A DNA stretch of 64,000 bases from VXLM01 sp965242665 (GCA_965242665.1 OZ251484.1:1116001-1180000); one strand, 5' to 3'; shown: positions 45,518-55,108, counted from the stretch's first letter. Notes: generated by a model from the letters alone, not told the origin. Translations and numbers: made by a program.

Positions 45518-46186
45518 CTAGACGGGCCACTGCTCTTGGCGGTAGGCGGCATCCCAGAACATGTACTCGTATCGGCTGCTGGTGACGAAGAGGTCTTCCA
45601 TGCGCTGGCGCGTCTGCGGTCCGGACACCTCTGCTTCGCGGTCGACGAACGCCCGCAGCCATTCGGCGAGGGCGGCGAATTCGGGAGAGGCGTACATTTC
45701 TATCCAACGTCCGTACAGAGGTTGGTTGTCTGGGGCTCCGCGTTCTGCGAGGTTCTGGCCGATTTCGGCGTAGCCCCACGAGCAGGGCAGGATGGCCGCG
45801 GCGATCTCTGCTGCGCCACCGGAGAACGCGCTCTCGATGAGGTGGCGGGTGTACGCCATCGTCGTGGGGGATGGACGCGTCGCCTCAAGTTCGTCTACGG
45901 TGATTCCGAAGTCCGCGCAGAAGCCGACGTGGAGGGACATTTCCGTGTCGAGCGTCTCGTGCAGCAGCCTTGCGAACCAGCTCATGTCGTCGATCGACCG
46001 CGCCTTCGCCGCGGCCATGGCGATCACGCGGCAGAAATCTATCAAGAAGACGTAGTCCTGCCGCATGTAGTAACGGAAGCTTTCCAATGGGAGGGAGCCG
46101 TCCCCGATGCCGACCACGAACGGGTGTCGCTTTTCGAGGTCCCAGGAGCGGGCGCATATATCACGAAGCCGTTGCGAGAATCCCAT
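45518..46186 (-). CDS. tenA: TenA family thiaminase II / aminopyrimidine aminohydrolase
   Basis: A 222-residue TenA protein. ATG 46186 is chosen because GAGG lies six bases upstream; ATG 46192 and TTG 46198 are in frame. The N terminus HPFVVGIGDGSLPLESFRYYMRQDYVFLIDF is the family signature. The catalytic Cys is in AAILPCSWGYAEIGQ, the usual position (C-terminal Glu in the last helix). TenA hydrolyses formyl-aminopyrimidine from degraded thiamin, or thiamin itself. No thiD/thiE/thiM gene is next to it; it is convergent with purA, 18 bases apart. Confidence 0.93.
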   Translation of the reverse strand: MGFSQRLRDICARSWDLEKRHPFVVGIGDGSLPLESFRYYMRQDYVFLIDFCRVIAMAAAKARSIDDMSWFARLLHETLDTEMSLHVGFCADFGITVDELEATRPSPTTMAYTRHLIESAFSGGAAEIAAAILPCSWGYAEIGQNLAERGAPDNQPLYGRWIEMYASPEFAALAEWLRAFVDREAEVSGPQTRQRMEDLFVTSSRYEYMFWDAAYRQEQWPV

Positions 46187-46276
46187 AGCCATCCTCAATG
46201 AGCGCCGCGTGTCCGCAGGCTCGTTTCTCGTATTCTCACACGTATGAACTTCGATTGCAAATTGGATCGGCCCGCG

Positions 46277-48651
46277 TCACTCCCGTGCGTCCGGGGCGAT
46301 CTCGACTTCCCAAATGCGGCCGGCGCCGTCGAACTGGCCGGTGGTGATTCGGGCGATGGCGTACTGCGGAAGGCCGACGCTGGCCAGACACTTGCCGCCG
46401 AATAGCACGCCGCGCTCGCCGAAGCCAAAGTCGAGGTTGTCGAATCCATGCTGCCTGCGGTTGGACGGAAGGTCGTCGGTGTCTTCAGGGAGGATGTGCA
46501 GGAAGAAGCGCGCCGCAGTGTCCGTGCGTTCGCAAGGCTCCCGGAGGTAGTACAGCTTGCCCCCATCAATGTACACGTCGAACTCCGAGCGCGCAGCAGG
46601 TTCGGTGGAAGCGATCGATTGGTACTCGGAAATGAGTTCGGGTGGTGGGTGGATATAGTGCACTACGCCCCAAGCCTGGCCGACTCTGCCGGTGTTGACC
46701 TTGGAAACGGCGTACTGGGGAAGGACAAACCTTGCCAGACACTTGCCGTCGAATAGCAGGCCGCGCTCGGTGAAGTAGAAATCGAGGTTGTCGAATCCAT
46801 GCTGTCTGCGACCGTCTGGAAGATCGTTGTCGTAGATTGGGTAGACGTGCAGGAAGAAGCGCGCGTCGGTGTCTGCGCGTTCGCACGGCTCCTTGAGGTA
46901 GTACACCGTCCGGTCGTCGAAATAGACGTCGAATTCCTCGCGCGCCAAAGGCTCGGTGGATACAACCGACCGATACTTGGCTCCATACCATGCCTCCAAG
47001 CCGTTCCTGTCGTAGAGGAAGAAGTACTGGTTTTGGGGCGTAAGCAGGGCGTCCGTATCCACGCGCTCTCCCATGACGACGAACCCGCCCTCCACAGCGG
47101 GAAGATACCCATCATTGTAGACCACGTTCGATCTCAGGTAGTAATTCGACGTGGGCAGCAAGGTATACAAGGATTCATAGGATTCATAGGTGCCTCCGAC
47201 GTAGAGAACGGTGACGACCTCCCCCGCAGTCAGATCGCGGATGGCAAGCAGATCCTGATCCACGCCCCTGGCTGCCTGGGCCGTCTCCGTGCTGTGGCCG
47301 ATGCGGCTCATCTGGAAGCTGGAGGCTGCGAAGAGGAGCAGCCCAATGACTGACCCGGCCGCGATGACGCCGTCCCGATTGGTCAACCTATGTACCAAGA
47401 GCAGCGCGAGAGTGAAGAAGACTAGTGGGAGGCCGATATAGTAGATAGCCTCGAAATCATGGATTGCGTTGCTGTTGCGCATTGGCAGCGCCCAGAAGAA
47501 GCCGAACGACGCCAGGGTGGCGAACAGCATCCTCTGACGCACGAATATCGAGCCGATGAGACACGCTGCAGACAGGACGACACCGAGGATGACGCCGCGG
47601 AATTCCGACAGCCACGCCGGACTCTGGGCCGCATCGCTACCGCCAAGCGATGCGTAAGGGATGAACATTCGGAGGATGCTGCGAAACTGTCCTTCTAGGA
47701 AAGGTCACCAGGCTCGGGCGGCGACGAGGTCGGTGTCGGATACGGAGTTCACTCCGGTGCGTTTTAGCATGGACTGGAAGGACCGCAACTCGGTCAGCGG
47801 TGTCTCCCCACCCAACGCGATGTACTCCATTGTGAAGTTGAAGGCGAGGATGGATAGGCTGAACCCTAGTGCGACGCCGCCGCACAGCATGTAGCGGCTG
47901 TGAAACGGTGCGGACGCCGCGCGTTTTAACTTGACATAATACGGGAGGGGGGGGTAGAAGTTGCGGCGGCAGAACGCGCCCGCAGGATGTCGCTCACAAG
48001 CCCAAAGATGACGAATGGCAGCAGCAGGGCCAAGACGTGCCACCCCAGCAGCAGCGCGATGCACACCTTGACGAGCAGCTGGCGGAAGCGGCCTTCCTGC
48101 ACGAAGACGACCATGCCGTGGAAAGTCAGCATCACCCCGAAGAGATCGGGCATCCCGTCGGGGACAATCATGTCGTTGTAGTAGAGCAGGTAGTACGACG
48201 AGAACGCCAGCAGCGTTGCAGTGAGTGCGATCCACCGGTTGGATGTGAGGCGGCAGAGCGACAGATACGAGAGGACGGCGGCGGCAGTGAAGAACAGCAG
48301 CATGAGGATCCTGGCAGCGTAGAGTCGAGCGGACGGGTTGTCGGAGACTGGCAGGGTGGCCGCCTTCATGGCTGCGTAGCTGCCAATGGGGAAGCGGTTG
48401 TACGGCCGGTAGCGGGTGACGCCGTCGTCGTGCATGAACCAACGATCGAACCGCTGAAAGCCGTGTTCGGGGGAGAGGTTCATAGCTATCGTCAGTTGAT
48501 GCGAAGAGAACCGGTTGTGCTCGCCCGCTGGTCGGTAGAAGTATCCTCGGTCGCCGCCGAAGATGAACACCGTCGACAGTGCGAGCAGGAGCAGGGCGAG
48601 GGGAAGCCAAGCGGATCGCAGCGCGGACTTGAGTCTGTCAAATGGGGTCAT
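46277..48651 (-). pseudogene. broken membrane protein with two C-terminal repeat modules (paralogue 2)
   Basis: A paralogue of the gene at 13835-16217. From ATG 48651 (MTPFDRLKSALRSAWLPL..) the first frame covers the anchor and several helices up to an interrupted G tract (47943-47954, GGGA then eight G), where one extra base would be needed to continue. The next frame continues to an in-frame TGA (47707-47709) at the position of an Arg codon in paralogue 1, then goes on in the same frame from ATG 47668 to 46277. The C-terminal part has two copies of the FDVYxD..KEPC..GFDNLDF module. With a frame break and a nonsense codon it is a pseudogene; the second half could still be made as a separate protein. 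Confidence 0.85.
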
Positions 48652-48738
48652 GCGCGGGAGACACATATGAAAGGAGGGGATAGATTCATAGCGCATTATA
48701 CTATACCGACTGATGGACTTGTCATTGCGCCTTGGATA

Positions 48739-49128
48739 GGTTCCGTTTACTTTTGCGGCATGACGGCTGGGGGACGGCGACTCTCCAAGCGGTGCGTCTA
48801 ATCGCGCAACGGGAGATTCCCGCCTTCGCGGGAATGACGTGGGAGGGTGTGGGAACGACGACGGTGGGTGCGGGAATGACGTGGACGGGGTGCGGGAATG
48901 ACGGGGTGAGTGCGGGAATGACGGGGTGAGTGCGGGAACGACGAGGGTGATGTGTGGGAATGACGGGGTGAGTGCGGGAACGACGAGGGTGATGTGTGGG
49001 AATAACGCGGGTGAGTGCGGGAACGACGAGGGAGGGTGTGGGAACGACGAGGGTGAGTGTGGGAATGATGGAGAGTCCAACCTGCTGCGGACCGGGTGCA
49101 ATCCATGCCGCAAAAGTAAATGGAATCC
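48739..49128. mobile_element. inverted-repeat element B with internal tandem repeats
   Basis: A 390-bp element with the same ends as element A: left 48739-48763 and right about 49104-49128. The outer parts match element A almost base for base, including the palindrome at 48816-48835. About 230 bp of degenerate repeats of about 19-20 bp (gggaatgacggggtgagtgc type) lie between the palindrome and the right part, where element A has nothing. Confidence 0.75.
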
Positions 49129-49166
49129 AATTCCAAGAAATGCTGTACTGGTCTATTTGGGTGTGT

Positions 49167-49172
49167 TATACT
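49167..49172 (+). promoter_or_regulatory. possible -10 box of rpsO
   Basis: TATACT at 49167-49172, about 50 bases before the rpsO ATG. The -35 region (TGTACT at 17 bases) is poor. Confidence 0.35.
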
Positions 49173-49221
49173 GGTTTCAAGTACACAGAGAGAAGAGAAC
49201 ACATAGGATCGCAAATCAGGA

Positions 49222-49491
49222 ATGGGACTGGACACTAGCGTCAAGGAAGCGGTCGTAAGAGAGTATCGGACGAAGGACGGAGACACCGGATCGGCGGAAG
49301 TACAGATCGCTCTCCTCACTACCCGCATCTCCAATCTTACCAACCACCTGCGTGAACACATCCACGATGAGTCTACTCGTCGTGGGCTGATGAGGCTGGT
49401 GGGCCGACGGCGTCGCCTGTTGAAGTACCTCAGTAGGGAGGACGAAGGCCGATACCGGTCTATCGTCGCAAGGCTTGGTCTCAGGGGCTGA
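49222..49491 (+). CDS. rpsO: ribosomal protein S15
   Basis: An 89-residue S15 of standard length. Family text includes DTGSAEVQIALLTTRISNLTNHLREH, the KDHHSRRGL-like DESTRRGLMRLVGRRRRLLKYL and the basic C terminus. It binds 16S rRNA at the central domain. It is followed by pnp with a terminator-like hairpin between them, the same arrangement known from other bacteria. Confidence 0.98.
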   Translation: MGLDTSVKEAVVREYRTKDGDTGSAEVQIALLTTRISNLTNHLREHIHDESTRRGLMRLVGRRRRLLKYLSREDEGRYRSIVARLGLRG

Positions 49492-49500
49492 CGCGCCCCG

Positions 49501-49534
49501 GCACCCGTGCGCTGCGGGTGTTCCTTCGTTTTTT
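49501..49534 (+). terminator. hairpin with T tract between rpsO and pnp
   Basis: Stem CACCCG (49502-49507) with CGGGTG (49515-49520), followed by TTCCTTCGTTTTTTG. It follows the rpsO stop by ten bases and fits a leaky intrinsic terminator that sets the rpsO/pnp ratio. Confidence 0.6.
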
Positions 49535-49567
49535 GCCCCTCGCACTCTCAAGAGGAGATAACGCTTC

Positions 49568-51856
49568 ATGTCCCTTACGTTCGAACGACAGATAGGCAAT
49601 CAGCAGTTCACCATAGAGACCGGCAAGCTTGCCCAGCAGGCGAACGGCGCGGTGGTGGTCCGGCACGGCGATTCGATGGTGCTGGTCACTGCGACTATGT
49701 CCAAGCCGCGAGACGGAATCGACTTCTTTCCGTTGACCATCGATTTCGAGGAGCGCTTGTATGCGCGCGGGCGCATTCCCGGCGGGTTCCCCCGGCGGGA
49801 GGGACGCCCCACCACCGATACGATCCTCACCATGCGCCTGATGGACCGCCCGTTGCGGCCTCTCTTCCCAAAGGATTTTCGCAACGAGGTACAGATCATC
49901 ACGACTCCCCTTTCGGCGGATCTGGAGACGCCGCTCGACATCATGGCGATCGTCGGAGCGTCGGCCGCGCTCTCGATTTCGGACATTCCGTTTGGGGGCC
50001 CTATCGGCGCGACGCGGATGGGCTACGTGAACGGGGAGTATGTCGTCAATCCTACGTACCAGCAGTCGGAGGAGAGCATTCTCGATCTGGTAGTCGCAGG
50101 CTCCCGAGAAGGGGTGTTGATGATGGAGGCCGGGGCCAGTGAAGTCTCGGACGAGATGGTGCTGGAAGCCATCAAGCTTGCTCAGGACGTAAACCTCCAG
50201 CTGATCGCGCTCCAAGACGAGATTGTGCAAGCTGCCGCCAAGCAGAAGGCGCAGTATACGTCCTTTCGGTATTCCGAGAATCTCGACCCTCTCGTCGACG
50301 GGGCTGTCGCTGGGAAGATCGCAGATGCGATGTCTCCGGAGGGCGGGAAGGCAGAACGGGCGGCGCGCATCGGTGCACTGAAGCACGAGGTCATTGAGGA
50401 GATCGGAGGGGGATACGATGAGGGGGAGGTCGCGGAAGCGTTCGAGTCCTTCGTGGAGGAGGAGTTTCGACGCCGGATAATAGAGATGGGGGAGCGTCCG
50501 GACGGCCGAGGGACTGCCGAAATCCGGGCTCTCACTTGTGAGACTGGAATATCTCCTCGCGCACACGGAACGGGGCTCTTCCAACGCGGCGAGACACAGG
50601 TTCTGGCGTTCGCGACCCTTGGGCCGGTTGGAGACAAGCAGAAGATCGACAACCTCACGCCGGTCGATCTCAAGCGCTTCATGCTGCACTACAACTTCCC
50701 TCCGTTCAGCACGGGGGAGACTGGGAGGATGTTCACCGGCAGACGGGAGATCGGGCACGGGGCGTTGGCCGAGCGGGCGATTGCTTCGGTGCTCCCCAGC
50801 GAGGAAGAGTTTCCCTACGCGATTCGCGTCGTGGCAGAGTGTCTCAGCTCCAACGGGAGCACTTCCATGGCGAGCACCTGTGCGGGCACCCTCGCTCTGA
50901 TGGATGCCGGAGTGCCGATCAAGAAGCCTGTCGCAGGCATCTCCATCGGGCTCATCACCGACGACAGCGGACGATTCGTGACCCTCACCGACATCCAGGG
51001 TATGGAGGATCACTTTGGAGACATGGATTTCAAGGTTGCCGGTACTGCGGACGGCATAACTGCCATCCAGCTTGACATCAAGGTACAGAACATCGGCTAC
51101 GAGGTGATCGAGCAGACGCTTGCTCAGGCAAAGGAAGCGAGGTTGGAGGTCTTGTCGAAGATGGCGGAGGCGATAGCCGCGCCGCGCCGCGAGGTGAGCC
51201 AATACGCTCCGCGCATGACGTCCATCTCCATACCGGTCTCCAAGATTGGCACGGTCATCGGGCCGGGCGGCAAGACCATCCGCGGCATCATCGAAGAAAC
51301 GGGCGCGCAGGTCGACGTACAGGACGATGGGACGGTGTTCGTCTCGTCTGTGGACGGAGAAGCGTCCAGCCGGGCAGTGCAAATGATCGAGGCCATGACC
51401 AAAGAGGCCAAGGTCGGAGACATCTATACCGGGAAGGTCGTGCGAATCATGGGCTTTGGAGCGTTCGTGGAGATTCTCCCGGGGCAAGATGGGATGGTTC
51501 ACGTTAGCGAGTTGTCCGATCATCGCGTCGAATCCGTCGAGGACGAAATCGAGATCGGGCAAGAGCTTACCGTGCAGGTCATCGACGTCGATCCTCAGGG
51601 AAAGATATCTTTGTCTCGGAGGTCTCTGCTTCTGGATGAGGATATGGAGACGGTGGCGGCCCGTCGGCAAGGCCAAGGAGGAAATGGGAGGGCAGGCGGA
51701 GGCGGGCGCGGCGGCCCTCGGAGTCGAGGCGGATCCAGACCGCAACGCGGCGGGGATGCGCGGCGCGAGTCGAGGTTCGAGGATCGCAGGGGCGGGGATG
51801 CTCGCCGTGAGTCGAGGTTCGAGGATCGCAGGGGCGGCGGCCGAGGGAGGCGGTAG
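49568..51856 (+). CDS. pnp: polyribonucleotide nucleotidyltransferase
   Basis: A 762-residue PNPase, the 3'-5' phosphorolytic exonuclease. Two RNase PH domains are followed by KH (TVIGPGGKTIRGIIEETGA) and S1 (GDIYTGKVVRIMGFGAFVEILPG) domains. The start ATG 49568 has AGAGGAGA upstream. After the S1 domain there is an RGG-rich tail of about 60 residues with two perfect copies of RRESRFEDRRGG, from a nearly identical 42-bp tandem DNA repeat. Such basic tails are common in RNA-binding proteins but are unusual in length for PNPase. Confidence 0.97.
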   Translation: MSLTFERQIGNQQFTIETGKLAQQANGAVVVRHGDSMVLVTATMSKPRDGIDFFPLTIDFEERLYARGRIPGGFPRREGRPTTDTILTMRLMDRPLRPLFPKDFRNEVQIITTPLSADLETPLDIMAIVGASAALSISDIPFGGPIGATRMGYVNGEYVVNPTYQQSEESILDLVVAGSREGVLMMEAGASEVSDEMVLEAIKLAQDVNLQLIALQDEIVQAAAKQKAQYTSFRYSENLDPLVDGAVAGKIADAMSPEGGKAERAARIGALKHEVIEEIGGGYDEGEVAEAFESFVEEEFRRRIIEMGERPDGRGTAEIRALTCETGISPRAHGTGLFQRGETQVLAFATLGPVGDKQKIDNLTPVDLKRFMLHYNFPPFSTGETGRMFTGRREIGHGALAERAIASVLPSEEEFPYAIRVVAECLSSNGSTSMASTCAGTLALMDAGVPIKKPVAGISIGLITDDSGRFVTLTDIQGMEDHFGDMDFKVAGTADGITAIQLDIKVQNIGYEVIEQTLAQAKEARLEVLSKMAEAIAAPRREVSQYAPRMTSISIPVSKIGTVIGPGGKTIRGIIEETGAQVDVQDDGTVFVSSVDGEASSRAVQMIEAMTKEAKVGDIYTGKVVRIMGFGAFVEILPGQDGMVHVSELSDHRVESVEDEIEIGQELTVQVIDVDPQGKISLSRRSLLLDEDMETVAARRQGQGGNGRAGGGGRGGPRSRGGSRPQRGGDARRESRFEDRRGGDARRESRFEDRRGGGRGRR

Positions 51857-51925
51857 GCCCTTTCCCTTCTCGGCGACGGTGAACGAACTTGGCTGTGTCC
51901 GCATGTCCCTGTAAGGAGGTCTAAC

Positions 51926-52720
51926 ATGACGGAGTCGATACGGGTAGCAGTACATGGGGCGTTGGGTCGGATGGGGCGCGAGGTCATCGACACTCTCGTC
52001 GAGGAGCCGGACATGCTTCCGGTTGGAGGGGCGGATGCGAATGCCCAGGTGGAGTCTATCGCGCTGCTTGGGGGCTCCGTCCGGATTCCGCTCTCCACAT
52101 CTCTCGACGGTGTGATTGGGGATGCGGACGTCGTCGTCGATTTCACGAATGGTGCAGGAGCGGCTGCGGCGATTGAAACTGCTCTGCCAAACGGCAAGCA
52201 CTTGGTGATTGGGTCGACGGGGATTTCGGACGGTGCGGTCGAGCGTGCGGAGAAACTCGCATCCGACAACGGCGTTGGTGTCTTCATCGCTCCGAACTTC
52301 ACTATCGGCGTTGCGGTCATGACTCATCTCGTCGAACAGGCCGCGCCCTTCTTCGAGTACGCCGACCTCGTGGAGAGCCATCACGAGGCGAAGATCGACG
52401 CGCCATCCGGAACGGCTCTCGCGATAGCCAATGCGGCCGCTCAGGCAAAGGGCAGAGCATTCGAGGCGCCAGCAGCAGAGGCCGAGCTCGTCGCGGGGAC
52501 GCGGGGCGGCCAGCATCGGGGGGTGGTCATCCATTCCGCGCGGATGCCTGGCCGAGTCGCCCACCACGAGATGGTCTTCGGGCACGTCGGCCAAACCCTA
52601 ACGATTCGACACGATTCGGTGAATCGCCAGAGTTTCATGCCCGGCGTCATGCTCGCGGTCCGCGAGATTCGGAACCGCCCAGGGCTCACTATCGGGCTCG
52701 GCAAGCTCCTAGGACTCTAG
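51926..52720 (+). CDS. dapB: 4-hydroxy-tetrahydrodipicolinate reductase
   Basis: A 264-residue DapB of the lysine/diaminopimelate pathway. The NAD(P) fingerprint is VAVHGALGRMGREV at the N terminus. VVVDFTNGAGA is the second nucleotide loop. ESHHEAKIDAPSGTAL holds the catalytic His pair and Lys, and the C-terminal GHVGQTLTIRHDSVNRQSFMPG is typical. AAGGAGG lies eight bases before the ATG. It follows pnp after about 70 bases. Confidence 0.97.
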   Translation: MTESIRVAVHGALGRMGREVIDTLVEEPDMLPVGGADANAQVESIALLGGSVRIPLSTSLDGVIGDADVVVDFTNGAGAAAAIETALPNGKHLVIGSTGISDGAVERAEKLASDNGVGVFIAPNFTIGVAVMTHLVEQAAPFFEYADLVESHHEAKIDAPSGTALAIANAAAQAKGRAFEAPAAEAELVAGTRGGQHRGVVIHSARMPGRVAHHEMVFGHVGQTLTIRHDSVNRQSFMPGVMLAVREIRNRPGLTIGLGKLLGL

Positions 52721-53038
52721 GCTTCCCGTCGCCTGCGTGTCCGCACACGCTCCGCACGCATTCTCCCGCGCTATCCTCAACAGTCTCTTCGGGAAGAAGG
52801 AAGACCCTTGCATCGCTCGGCGGAGTGGCTGTGTGAGGGTGTCTTGACCATGGCGGCCTCGATCATTCCTTTGCTTCAGGTGTTGGGCAGTCGGGGCGTG
52901 GAAGAGTAGAAGACGAGCTTCGCTGAAAAGGGGGGCGGCAGGCTGCTGCGACACATCAAACGGAGCACTCGGAGCTAGACTCATCCCGCTCAACGCGTGT
53001 ACTCTGTACGCCGAATGCTGACGATGGGGCGGGAGGGT
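52721..53038. other. intergenic region without recognised features
   Basis: A 318-base gap between dapB and the cupredoxin gene. A short hairpin (GCGTGT..ACACGC near 52736-52751) follows dapB, without a T tract. I see no promoter, RNA gene or repeat. Confidence 0.4.
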
Positions 53039-54178
53039 ATGAGACATCGTGCGCTTTTGTTGGCCGTATTGCTGGCTGCGCTGGCCGCCGCGTGCGGGCA
53101 GTCCGTCGGTGAGGAGTCGACCGGGTTTGCGCCGCGCAACTTGACTGTCCTCGTTGGCGGGGCATCTGGGACTAGCTCGCTCAACGAGTTCTTGCCGCGT
53201 CGCGTGGAGGTTCGGGCGGGGGATACGGTGACATGGAGGATGGCCGGCAACGGGGACGACCCGCATACGGTCACGTTCGCGCCGGATCTCAATGAGGTGG
53301 TGGATATCGTTCCGAGGCCTGGCGGAGGCCCGGAAGAATTCATCTTTGCTCCGACCCTCGTCGACCCGTCCCGCGGGGATGGAGATCCGGTCGAGGAGTA
53401 CGTTCCTGGCGGGTACTTCAACTCGGGCATCATGTTCGGCTATCGGATTGGAGAGAACGTGCCTATGATAGACACATTTTCTCTCAGGTTCTCGGAGCCT
53501 GGCACGTACGAATACATATGCGGCATCCATGAGTTTCATCGCGGGACTGTGGTCGTCAAGGATGCGGACGATCCGGATTTGCCGAATCAGGTGGATATCG
53601 ACGAGGCGGCGCGCAGGCAGATGGAGTTCGGGCTGGGGGTCCTCAACGATCTGGAGGCGCTTGCCGCGCAGGGGACGACCGTCTTGGACGTCGAGAGCGG
53701 CCCTGACGGTACGTTCCGCTTTATGGTGGCGGCCGGGATGGGCACTCCGGAGGCCGAGTCGTTGGAGTTCTTTCCGCGCACGTTGGTAATCGAGCGGGGC
53801 GATACGGTGACGTGGGTGTCGACGCGGTTTCATGCGGTGGTGTTTGGGGGCGAGGAAGGTATTCCGCAGTTCTATCTTCCTGAGCGGCGGGCGCGGGGCA
53901 CTCCCCTCATCGTGGCGAATTCGTGCGTTCTCTTTCCATCGGATCAAACGCCGGGCGACAGCTTTCCGGACAATCCGTGCGCTCCTCCTCCGACGGGGCC
54001 GCCGTCGCCGGAGTATGACGGCGTTGGCTTTCGGAGCTCCGGGCTGCTCGGATACGGACAGCGCCCCGGGGGTCTGGGCTACACGTTGACTTTTACCGAG
54101 CCTGGTACGTTCACGTACTCCTGTCCGATTCATCGGGGTATGGTTGGACGAATCGAAGTCAGGGAGAAGGGCGGCTAG
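53039..54178 (+). CDS. lipoprotein with two cupredoxin domains
   Basis: A 379-residue exported protein. From ATG 53039 (GGGAGGGT upstream) it has a lipoprotein signal RHRALLLAVLLAALAAACG with Cys at about 20. Domain 1 (about 30-175) has the type-1 copper ligands DPHTVTF (His) and YEYICGIHEFHRG (Cys, His, and His where Met is usual). Domain 2 (about 230-379) has TRFHAVVFGG and YSCPIHRGMVG (Cys-x2-His-x3-Met). So domain 2 has the full blue-copper set and domain 1 has an altered axial position. Two-domain plastocyanin/azurin-like proteins of this kind act in electron transfer or copper handling at the outside of the membrane. Confidence 0.88.
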   Translation: MRHRALLLAVLLAALAAACGQSVGEESTGFAPRNLTVLVGGASGTSSLNEFLPRRVEVRAGDTVTWRMAGNGDDPHTVTFAPDLNEVVDIVPRPGGGPEEFIFAPTLVDPSRGDGDPVEEYVPGGYFNSGIMFGYRIGENVPMIDTFSLRFSEPGTYEYICGIHEFHRGTVVVKDADDPDLPNQVDIDEAARRQMEFGLGVLNDLEALAAQGTTVLDVESGPDGTFRFMVAAGMGTPEAESLEFFPRTLVIERGDTVTWVSTRFHAVVFGGEEGIPQFYLPERRARGTPLIVANSCVLFPSDQTPGDSFPDNPCAPPPTGPPSPEYDGVGFRSSGLLGYGQRPGGLGYTLTFTEPGTFTYSCPIHRGMVGRIEVREKGG

Positions 54179-54214
54179 GGGTTCGCGGCGGGCGTGGACG
54201 GCGTCGCAGGACTA

Positions 54215-55108
54215 TCATTCGCAGGCGCCGGGTATGTGATTCGGAAGGTCGATGAACCGCACGGCGTCGCCAAGCTCGATGCCGAGTTCTGCCGCTTCGC
54301 CTGCGTTGATCTCGAAGTTGTACGCCGCGGGATGCCGCGATGTGTACGTGGGAAGGTCGGACAAGGGCGTTTGCGGTCTGGGGGCGGGTACGTTTGGGGT
54401 TATGTCTACGACGAGGCAGTCTTGGGATATCCATACGAAATCGAGGGGGAATTGCATTTCCTTCATCCAGAAGGCGGATGCTTGGCCTCCTTCAAAGACG
54501 AACAGCATCCCTGATTGGGGGGGGAGGCTCTGGCGTCCGGAAAGTCCTTTGTTGCGTTCTGAGGGTGTGCTGGCCACCTCTGCTGCGAATACGACGCCGC
54601 CAATGGAGACCACCGGGGCCGCAGGAACCGGGGTGAGAGAGGGAGGGACTGGAGAGGGGGAGGGGGTTCGGGTGATGGTCGGGCTCAGGCCTGGAGTTGC
54701 GGCGGGGGCTGGTGTGCTGGACCGGGTTGGCGCGGCGGTTGTAGTGGGGGTTCGGGTGATGGTCGGGCTCAGGCCTGGAGTCGGGGCGGGAGTTGGCGTG
54801 CTGGACCAGGTTGGCGAGGCGATTGTAGTGGGGGTTCGGGTGATGGTCGGGATCAGGCCTGGAGTTGGGGTGCCGGACGGGGTTGGCGCGGAGACCGGAG
54901 TTGGGGCAGGAGCTGGTGTGCCGGACAGGGTTGGGAGAGCGTCTTGTTGTCGGACGGCGTTTCGAGCGTCGGCAGCGGGGGGCGTGGGTGTGTCAGCGAA
55001 CGATGCGTCGGCAGCGGGGGACGTCGTGGGCGTGGGCGTGTTTGGATCGCCACATGCCAAGGCTGCGAGTAGTGCGGCGGCAATCAGAGAGCAGAGAGTG
55101 CGTGTCAT
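54215..55108 (-). CDS. DUF192 lipoprotein with a Pro/Thr-rich repeat stalk
   Basis: A 297-residue exported protein. The N terminus (RTLCSLIAAALLAALACG) is a lipoprotein signal. Residues about 25-165 form a low-complexity stalk of Pro, Thr, Ala and Ser with repeated TPGLSPTITRTPTT blocks. Residues about 170-297 are a DUF192 domain: AEVASTPSERNKGLSGRQSL, GMLFVFEGG, FWMKEMQFPLDFVWI, and the terminal INAGEAAELGIELGDAVRF. DUF192 proteins are periplasmic or surface beta-rich proteins of unknown role. Its ATG overlaps the mutS2 stop by four bases (ATGA), so the two are co-translated. Confidence 0.88.
   Translation of the reverse strand: MTRTLCSLIAAALLAALACGDPNTPTPTTSPAADASFADTPTPPAADARNAVRQQDALPTLSGTPAPAPTPVSAPTPSGTPTPGLIPTITRTPTTIASPTWSSTPTPAPTPGLSPTITRTPTTTAAPTRSSTPAPAATPGLSPTITRTPSPSPVPPSLTPVPAAPVVSIGGVVFAAEVASTPSERNKGLSGRQSLPPQSGMLFVFEGGQASAFWMKEMQFPLDFVWISQDCLVVDITPNVPAPRPQTPLSDLPTYTSRHPAAYNFEINAGEAAELGIELGDAVRFIDLPNHIPGACE

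Larger units (their letters stand above)
48652..49221. other. intergenic region with an expanded repeat element
   Basis: No gene is supported. Element B (48739-49128) fills most of it; 48652-48738 and 49129-49221 show only a possible -10 box. Confidence 0.5.

Noticed and set aside
47707..47709. TGA as a recoded sense codon in the membrane protein paralogues
   Set aside because: TGA is used as an ordinary stop by many intact genes here (nuoB, nuoM, nadK, purA), so recoding is not supported; the two genes also have frame breaks.
48824..49075. Regularly repeated units that could look like a CRISPR array
   Set aside because: Units of about 19-20 bp are contiguous with no spacers, degenerate, and lie inside an inverted-repeat element; no cas gene is near.
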